Source: Lutjanus erythropterus (taxonomy: Eukaryota; Chordata; Actinopteri; Lutjaniformes; Lutjanidae). Taken from it: a DNA stretch of 64,000 nt. The stretch covers positions 15,210,972 through 15,274,971 of the forward strand of contig CM034601.1 of assembly GCA_020091685.1 (NCBI GenBank), written 5' to 3'. The notes below the pieces were generated by a model, which saw only the letters and a program-made list of their open reading frames with translations, was not told the DNA's origin and did no database searches. This document shows positions 26,445 through 64,000 of this stretch, piece after piece. The position numbers and the translations under genes were made by a program. Every line of letters begins with the position of its first letter. Positions within the stretch are counted from its first letter, which is position 1.

Positions 26445-26502
<58 letters not shown>
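26445..26502. repeat. (CA)29 microsatellite
   Basis: Uninterrupted CA dinucleotide run of about 58 bases. Confidence 0.97.
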
Positions 26503-26507
<5 letters not shown>

Positions 26508-26639
26508 TGCAGACGACGCTCCACTGGGATGACTTTGTGATTTAAGTATAAAAATTAAATAACTGATTCATGACAGATGAAGGAAAGAGGGAAGGGGATG
26601 AAGAGGGGAGGAAAGCAGGAAAGAAACCTAATTATGTGA

Positions 26640-28260
26640 AATAGAGCTACAACAATTAAATGATTATTAATTATCTTTTAAATTAATCACAAACTATTCT
26701 GATAATCAATCGTTCTGAGTCTTCTTTTTGTTTTTTGTTTTTTGAAGAAAAACGTCCTTAGTCTCTGATCCCAGCTTCTAAAATGTGAATATTTCTGTGT
26801 TTCTTTGCTCCTTTATGACTGTAAACTGAATAAACTGAATGTCTTTGGGTTGGAGACACAACAAGACATTTGAGGACATCACCTTGGGCTTTGGAAATCA
26901 TGGATCAAAATTTTTCATCATTTTCTGACATTTTATGGACCAAACAACCCTGTTCTCTAGAGCCAGACAGATATATCTGTCATCTGATATTAAAAATACC
27001 AATTCAAGTTTACTGCTTTCTGTGTCCTGATACCATTTTGTATTTATGTGTATATATATATATATATATACAGTATTGGTTAAGCTCTACTGCTCACTAA
27101 TAAAATTTATTTCCAGCCGACATTCACATTAATGTCACTTAGAGCTGCAATGCTTAGTTGATTAATCAATTAGTCAATTGAAAGAAAAGTTGTTTATAAA
27201 ATGTCAAACATCTGCTGGTTCTTAAATGTAAGGATTTGCCGCTTTTCTTTGTCATTAATGACAGTAAATGAAGAGTCTTTGGGTTTTGGACAGGACCTGA
27301 CTAATACTGGATTTTTGGGGCTGATGCCAATTCTGATATTAGGGAGTACAAAATTCCAATATATTTCCAATATTTTTTAAACAGAATATAGAATATATAC
27401 ATAAAAACACTTTTTTTCAATGATCCTTTGAAAGTGGTTAACACTTGCGACAAAAAAAAAAGTAATGGAGGCAGGATATTTCACAGTTTAAAAATAAACT
27501 TTTTGTCCAAGATGATATTAGGGCACTGAAGCAGAAAACTTAATGATTTAAAATAACTATAATAAAAAAACACAAACAGAACAAAATAAACCTCACTTAA
27601 GGAAAAGGCTAATACAGTATATATAAAAAATACTGCTTATAAAGCTAACAAATAATTGCATTATGTTCTGTTAAATGTTTTCATACTGCATCGGACAATA
27701 TGTGCCGATAACTGACAGAGACTGATACACCTGTGATGGGCCAATATCAGGCTGACAGTAGCAATTGACCAACATATCGGATATTTTTTTTAACTTTTTT
27801 TAAAGTTAAAAAGGATCATATATACATAAAATGCTGCACATAAAGCGATATAGACAGATATAGCTGTGATAGGCCAATATTGGACCAATAATATCAGCTG
27901 ACGAATATATCTGTCAGGCTCTAAGTTTTCTGTTATAGAGGAGTTAAGAAACCACAAAGTACTCACATTTAAGAAGCTGAAATCAGAGAATTTTCTGACT
28001 TTTTTTTCTTAATCAAATATCAAAATAGTTGCGAATTAATTTAAAAGCAGGCAACTAATTGATAAATCGTTACAGCTTTAGTTCCAGCCTCTTAAATGTA
28101 AGGATTGTCTGCTTTTCTTTGTCATTTATGATAGTAAATGCGATCTCTTTAGGTTTTTGGAGTGTTGGTTGGACAAAAGAAGCAATTTGAGGATGTCACT
28201 TTGGGCTCTGGAAAATCATGATACGCATTTTTCACACTTTTTGGACATTTTCCAGTTCAA
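26640..28260. repeat. Mosaic of nested interspersed repeats
   Basis: The outer parts, 26646-26945 and 27925-28260, belong to the GAGCTGCAA family also found at 12035-12650. Between them, 26956-27925 is bounded by inverted ends: TCTAGAGCCAGACAGATATA at the left and TATATCTGTCAGGCTCTA at the right. A further fragment of the outer family sits inside (27130-27300). The core contains ATCGGACAATATGTGCCGAT and GATGGGCCAATATCAG segments; related sequence recurs near 56810-56900. Confidence 0.65.
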
Positions 28261-28679
28261 ATGTATCAGCCATGTTTTTTATGTTAGTATCTTAAACTCT
28301 TAATATGTGTTGATCCTTCCACTGATCATCAGATGATGTGTAGGAGCTGTTCATGTCTCATAGCTCTATCTCTCTCCACTTTTCCCTCCCTCCATCCCTC
28401 TGTCTGTCCCTCCTACCCTCACACTGTGGGTGGTGTCATGTTTTCCTGCCTCCCCTCACAGGTTAGACTCTCAGTCAACAGAGGGTCACAGCCACCAACA
28501 CATCAGCCACCGTCTTCCTCCTCCTCCTCCTCCTCCTGGCTGGCAGGAGTCGTCCGTCTGCCTGCGTTCATCTAAACAGCAGTGAAGACAGACAGGGAAC
28601 TTACACTGTAGTGCTGCTGCCTGAGTGTGTGAGTGTGTCAGCGCTTCAGTGCCTTTAGTGTTCCCCCAAGCCCTCCACT

Positions 28680-28722
28680 GTGTGTGTGTGTGTGTGTGTG
28701 CGCGTGTGTGTGTGTGTGTGTG
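28680..28722. repeat. (TG)n microsatellite upstream of the stk32a start
   Basis: TG run with one CGCG interruption, about 270 bases before the ATG. Confidence 0.95.
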
Positions 28723-28909
28723 TAATGATGTGTGGTTGTGTCAAGGTGGAGAATTAAGAGGAAGACGGGACCTGTTCCAGTCAGCAAAACTGAGCCAGCT
28801 GCAGCGTATGTGTGTGTGCGTGTGTCAGGGCTGAGCAGTCCAGCACGTGAGACAAAGTGTGTGTATGTTAGTGTGTGTGTGTGTGTGAGGGGCTAGTGTT
28901 GACCAGGCT

Positions 28910-28957
28910 ATGAGTGCGTCTCAGAGGGAGAGGCCGTTCGATGCTGAGTTGAGCTAA
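28910..28957 (+). other. Upstream open reading frame of 15 codons before stk32a
   Basis: ATG at 28910 encodes MSASQRERPFDAELS, then TAA. It ends 37 bases before the stk32a ATG, in a different frame. If the transcript includes this region it could reduce translation of the main frame. Confidence 0.35.
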
Positions 28958-28994
28958 GAGGAGCAGAAGAGGAGAATCTGTAAGTGGAGCAGCC

Positions 28995-58964
<29,970 letters not shown>

Positions 58965-60990
58965 TGAGATATCCTCTGTTATTTTCATCCTCTGAATCCT
59001 TTCTTGTGGTTTATTACAGTGTAGTTAATGCAGAATAATGCAGAGAATAATTTGCTGCCCCCTCTAGCTACACAATCAACATGAAAGAAATAGTATTTGA
59101 CTGGTTGTCCCATTACTTCTCTTCCTGATACAATATGTGTGCCCCCTCTGTCTCTCCCCATTGTTTTTCACCACCAAGTCTGAACATTAAGTACCCCGGT
59201 GTTCTTTTCTCCTTGGCTGTCCACTTCCATATTATCTTCTAATATGACTGCTCCACTGCTGCGCAGAAAGGTCAAACTGTCTTGACACAAGGGTCACACC
59301 TGACACAACAGTTTAGCCTGAGCTGCAGACTATGGCCGTCATAAAATGCACCAGTTCTGTCCAGGCTGCTGCGTGGATGCCTCATTTCATTTGTAAAATG
59401 CAGGTTAAGTGCTTTTTAGGCAGAAATAGCTGCTGGTATGGCAGAGTCACAGACTCGCTTTAGCCAAGAAAGACATGGCTGCAGCCCAATATTATTATTT
59501 TAAGTTGTTGAAGTGGCTCAAAGAGCTTGGGATATCATGTTACAGCCAATGATGCTGCCAAAATGCATTTAGGCCTAATTCATTGAGTGGGTGAAAAGTT
59601 ACAAACTGTCCTTGTTTTCCTGTGGCGCTAACCCATTGAGATTTCCTTACTGGAAACACACAACAAATCTACCTTATTCCTTCACAGACACTGCAGACGC
59701 AGGAAGATGTAAAACTAGAGCAACACTGTCTCATACTAAATACTTTCTAATTTGCTTTGCCAAGTACCCTTGGAGGGAACATATCTGTTTTTTTTTTAAT
59801 CCTACAAGTGTGTCATTGATAAACTGCACACAAGTCAAACAGAGGTCATCAGTGTGGGTGGTTGTGAGAAGTGTAGGTCCAGAATATGTGTCTAGCATCC
59901 CATGTGTGATTACTGTAATTTTGCAAATATTAAATTTATTTTCTTCAGTGGCAGAGAAAACTAGGTCTGTTTGTGAAGCAGGCTTATACCAAAGAATTTC
60001 CCTGGTTCCCCTGTTAATGCAAACTCAAAACTTCTTCCATATTTGCTGTTGTCTTGATGAATTCAGCATAATGTGCGTCCAACAACACTAATTTCAGCTG
60101 TACAACAGTTATTTCATTCTCACCACTCTATTGAAGTTAATCCTCTCGAAAAAAAACAAATACTGTCTTCAAATACTGATTAATTCCAGTCTTCCCACTG
60201 AGAGGTTTTTCACAGTCTATTATAAGTGACTGTCTCTGAAAGCCATTTCTGCAGATTTTTCTTATTAAAAATCTTCCAGGCTTCCTTTTATTGGTCAGCT
60301 TTCGAGGAGTGTAACATAACTCTGTTCATTTACTGAGGGCAACTGAAGTAGGTTATAGGTGATTTTTTTTTTTATTTCCTTGTGCTGGGCGTGTCTATTA
60401 TTTGAATATTGGCTTTTCTATGAGAAATTAGAGTTGTTTTAGGCAACTAAACCACTTGGTATGTTTAAGGAACACTTATAGTTCTGGTTAATACTGACAC
60501 TTTTTATCACTTCCTGACTCATTTCAAGAAGGTTACTTTTTCAATACGTATCCATGACAATGACCTTTCCTTAACCTTTAGGTTGCATGAACTGAATTTG
60601 CGACAACATTGTAGATATGACCATTTGTGTTTTTACAAAATATTAAACGAGATAACCAATCATCAGAAATGTGGATATAATGACTGGGAAAAGACAAATA
60701 ATAGAACAGTCTGCTAAATTCAGAAAATTACATGACTTTACTGTGATGCAGCCTTTAAAACCAGGAAAAACAACACTTAATTCATATCACAGCATAGCAA
60801 TATCCAAAATGTAAGATGATATCTATTCTCACATCACATCACAACATTAATATAATATGGATATATCACCCAGCCGTATGTATCCAACACTCATAGTTCG
60901 GGTAAGTTTCAGCACAAAAACTATTTTACTATTTTAGGTTTAGGATAACACCATGTTTGAGGTTACAACAACTATGTTACATACATCACA

Positions 60991-61060
60991 TGACGTCACA
61001 AATTCACACAATGAAAGTCACGTGTCACTCAAGCAGCTCACAAAATGAAAGTCACGTGAC
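60991..61060. promoter_or_regulatory. Intronic cluster of CRE-like and CACGTG palindromes
   Basis: TGACGTCA (full CRE palindrome) at 60991-60998, GTCACGTG at 61017-61024 and GTCACGTGAC at 61051-61060. The last two sit in a 34-bp direct repeat sharing CAC(A)AAATGAAAGTCACGTG. These fit CREB/ATF and USF/MITF-type bHLH sites. Function is inferred from motifs only. Confidence 0.3.
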
Positions 61061-62089
61061 GCACCTTACAACTTTTCATGCTTTGGGACACAAGTCTCCT
61101 GGATTAAAGTCCTGTTTCTTTAGTTAGATACAGAGACAACAAAGACACATGTACTTTGACTACTGCAGGCCACCAAGGCAGAACATAATGTATGCCTTTT
61201 GCCTCTTATTGTCTCTTACATACTGTGCACACTATACTGTAAGTGTATACATTTTTAGCATAGACAACCTGAATAGTGCATGAGCGGTGCTTTGCTGCAC
61301 TCTCTATGGCACTGTGATGTCCATATTCCATCCACTGCTTGGACTTACTCCTCCACCGTGGTGACCAAGGTAAACATAGAAAGAGAAGCCGTCTCAGATC
61401 ATGACTAATAGGAAGCATCACTGCAACTGAGAACACTCATTTATCAACACCCCCAGATAACAAATTACGCCATTTAACGTAAAGCAGACTACTTACTCTT
61501 GTCCACGCTCCTAAACCTCCACAGGAACGAGAGAGGGAGAGAGAAATAAGTGGGACGGATTATTAATTTGGTTATTCATTCAGTCCATTGAGGGATATGA
61601 ATATTTAAATCATGTTTTCTATTTCAGTGCTGGAGAGGACAGACTTGCCACTTGATGTGCAGGTGTTGGGGGCGTTTCTTTAGACGGAATCAACATCTTT
61701 TCAATCTGCATTCATTAGCTTCAAATAGGAAGAGGAGCTGAAAGTAACTCTCAGCTCATCTCTATGGAAATTGAATATATAATTTCCTCCCTCAGATGTG
61801 GACGTGATGACTTTGGTACAGCGAGTGAATGAACTTCAAGCCTTCAGAACGTGTTTGTGTGCATGCACCTGTGCATATATGTGTACATGCAGGATGTACA
61901 GATTCTCCTTCCGTTGATCTTTGATGAAAATGAGGGGAGTAATGATGATAATGACATTAATCGCATGCAACATGACGATACGGTAATTATGCTATTTATA
62001 AGTTTGATCATGACTAAGACAGAATATGCTTGACATTAGCTTGGTTCAGATAATAACGGGTGACGGCTAGATGTCCAAATTTGTTAAAC

Positions 62090-62860
62090 TAACCTTTATT
62101 TATTCTATAAGTCTCACAGAGATAAAGATCTCCTTTGAAAGAGAGAGCTGAGAACAAATTACATTCTGTTCAAGTCCAATAATAACAAATATTATTTAAA
62201 ATATTGGTAAGTGGAAATTTAAAGTCCCTCAGAGGGAGACCATCCAAACCATCCATACAACTTTCAGTGGTGATCATGATGAGTAATGAATTTAAGGGCA
62301 CTGTGGTGAATGGTATCCAGCAGCTAAAAGGGGGGTGTTAGCAGCATGAGCATACAGGATATCTCTGTAATCCAGCGAAGATAGTATAGTGGGTTGTAGA
62401 ATGTGTGTTCTGTTGAAGGGAGAATAAAGCTCTGTCCCAGTCTAAGAATCAAATAAGATGTTAAAGATGAGCTTTGTTAGACAATCAACGCTGTTACCAA
62501 GTTTTGAGTTCTCATAATGCAGTAGATTTCCATTAAAAGTAGGGAAATCAGTAGTTTGTGTTCTTGTGAAGCGCGTACATCTTGTCTTTATATAGTTTAA
62601 AAAATAAAAAATAAAAGAGGTCTAGGGGTCATCAAAAGCAGCCTGAAATCTAGAGCAGGTCTGGTTTGTGGCTGAGATTAGAGACAATTAAAAACAAGAT
62701 GGCATCATCAGCATAAAAACTGACATGACAGCGCTAAGTTGGAAAATAATTATTTATGTGCAGAGTAAATGTCAGAGAGCCTAATATTGATCCTTGTGGA
62801 ATACCTTCAGGGACTATTTGGGCACATGATTCAGGTCAAGGTCAAGATCATGGAGGGAGA
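62090..62860 (-). pseudogene. LINE reverse-transcriptase relic, antisense to stk32a
   Basis: Reading the minus strand from 62860 down: GIPQGSILGSLTFTLHIN (near 62805-62750), then FYADDAILFLIVSN (near 62718-62675). These are the G-(I/V)PQGS and YADD motifs of reverse transcriptase. Further down, LDYRDILYAHAANTPLLAAG (near 62385-62325) and YHS match the LDY(G)D(I/V)LYxHA...LDAVYHS region near the ORF2 C-terminus. Stops and frame shifts separate the blocks, so it is dead. It is a non-LTR element of L2/Rex-like type; exact clade not determined. Confidence 0.8.
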
Positions 62861-64000
62861 TCTCCATCTGTAACTACACTGAGGTCAATGAAAACATGGC
62901 AACAGCGGTGACACAACAACAGACGTCGCTGTGTTAAGCACTGCTAATTGTTTTCAATAATGAGCTCTTGCACTGTATGGCAAATATGAACTATCTCATG
63001 GGAGTATGGAGAGAGCTGCAATGAGGTTAACAACACCACTTCAGCTCATCTTGACGTCACCATTGTGACACATAGGAGCCACTGAACATGAGGTATGATG
63101 CAAAGTGGAAATTAATTTAATTCCTCTGTGTTATTAAGTGGAAAGTAAAGCAGGGAAAGTCTGTACCAAAACACCACCAAAAACACAGTGGTTCAGGGAC
63201 ACTGACATGTGGCCAAGAATTGGGTGTCCCTGACATTTATACCTGATTTCAATGCCAGGGAAATATACAAAGCAAAGACTGCATAAAAAAAAACTGCAAA
63301 TCCACATTTCAGCGCGTGGATTTCAGCTGTTTCTGTAAATTGCATCAACCCATTTGCTTCACTTTTCTGTTTGCTTTTGGCAGTTTGTCAAAAAGATCAC
63401 TCAGATTTCTTGTTGAATCTATTTGAACAATAATTTTAGATTTGTTTTTTGTGTTTTCGTGGAAGCTGAAAGCTAATGCTGTCACTCAGTAGTCTACTGT
63501 CCACCTACTGTGACATCACATGCATACTCTCTATTGATTATGATAATGCTGGACAAGGCAAGTATTTATTGATCTCTTGGGACACTGTGGCATCACAACA
63601 GTAGGCATTTTCGGACCCACCTACCTTATTGTGTCCACACTGCAAAAACTTATTTTATCTGTATTACTCTTCAGCGTTCTTGTTGGCAATGCAAATGCAA
63701 ACAGACAAAAAATCCCTCGAGGCATGCAGTTCCCAGGGCAGCTCCCTGGTGGACAGTTCCTCTCAGGGAATTTCCAGAACTGTTTCATCCATAAACGCCT
63801 AATGAAGTAAGACAGGGCAACACAAGCAGTTATATGATTAAACAAATTAAAAACAAGCCACCAACACTGGAGTCATATTATTCAAACTATTTTATTTGGA
63901 GAGAGAGAGCGCCTGAAATGTGCTAAGTAATCACTGATTCAACAATAAATGTGTGCATAGCTACAACCAGCATGGTAGGTCAAAATTGAAGCACAAGGCC

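Larger units (their letters stand above)
25697..28461. other. Upstream region or 5'-UTR intron of stk32a
   Basis: No coding exon seen. It holds a CA microsatellite and a block of nested repeats, given separately. Confidence 0.4.
28462..28994 (+). other. stk32a: Possible 5' untranslated part of the stk32a ATG exon
   Basis: An acceptor-like TCCCCTCACAG precedes 28462, and the sequence runs without a break to the start codon at 28995. It contains TG microsatellites (28680-28722, 28870-28887), a (TCC)n run (28515-28536) and several upstream ATGs. Where transcription or splicing really begins cannot be decided from sequence. Confidence 0.3.

Noticed and set aside
59591-60091. 166-codon open frame, among the longest in the window
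   Set aside because: It sits in stk32a intron 4; composition looks random, with no domain, no repeats and no good start context.
63577-63810. 77-codon frame with a hydrophobic start and a PGQLPGG stretch
   Set aside because: It resembles a signal peptide plus Gly/Pro-rich tail, but no family is recognised and the site is intronic; no support beyond an open frame.

Overview
This window is vertebrate nuclear DNA, most likely from a ray-finned (percomorph-type) fish. It has small exons with GT/AG splice sites, long introns, many CA/TG and GA microsatellites, and many short non-autonomous DNA transposons and LINE remnants of kinds common in fish genomes. No bacterial, viral, CRISPR or organellar gene organisation is visible. 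Most long open frames are chance or antisense frames in intronic and repeat DNA.

Three protein-coding genes are supported. (1) The first coding exon of stk10 (LOK, an SLK/STK10-type Ste20 kinase) lies on the minus strand at 12962-13120, with a CpG-rich promoter behind it. Its next exon is not found, so 1-12961 appears to be part of a long first intron. (2) A complete four-exon cytl1 (cytokine-like 1) lies on the minus strand at 17503-19675. It encodes a 129-residue secreted protein with all six family cysteines in place. (3) The first four coding exons of a YANK-family kinase, stk32a (stk32b is the alternative), lie on the plus strand at 28995-29046, 39638-39693, 42334-42485 and 58790-58963. 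They encode residues 1-145 and stop at the HR of the HRD catalytic motif; the rest lies beyond the right edge.

Layout: 1-12961 stk10 intron 1 with repeats; 12962-13680 stk10 exon 1 and promoter; 13681-17319 intergenic, holding a 584-bp fold-back element; 17320-19675 cytl1; 19676-25290 intergenic, with a hAT-like element and a roughly 400-bp tandem duplication; 25290-28994 the likely stk32a promoter and 5' untranslated region; 28995-64000 stk32a, mostly introns filled with transposon relics.

The head-to-head order of cytl1 (minus) and stk32 (plus) matches the CYTL1-STK32B arrangement on human 4p16. stk10 and the kinase's own residues point instead to the human 5q (STK10/STK32A) side, so the block joins pieces of two paralogous human regions. 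The three genes do not form a pathway: STK10 is a cytoskeletal kinase, CYTL1 a secreted factor, and STK32 a poorly characterised membrane-linked kinase. I found no convincing undescribed biological system. The more unusual items are the intact transposon target-site duplications, the long fold-back element and the mixed gene neighbourhood.
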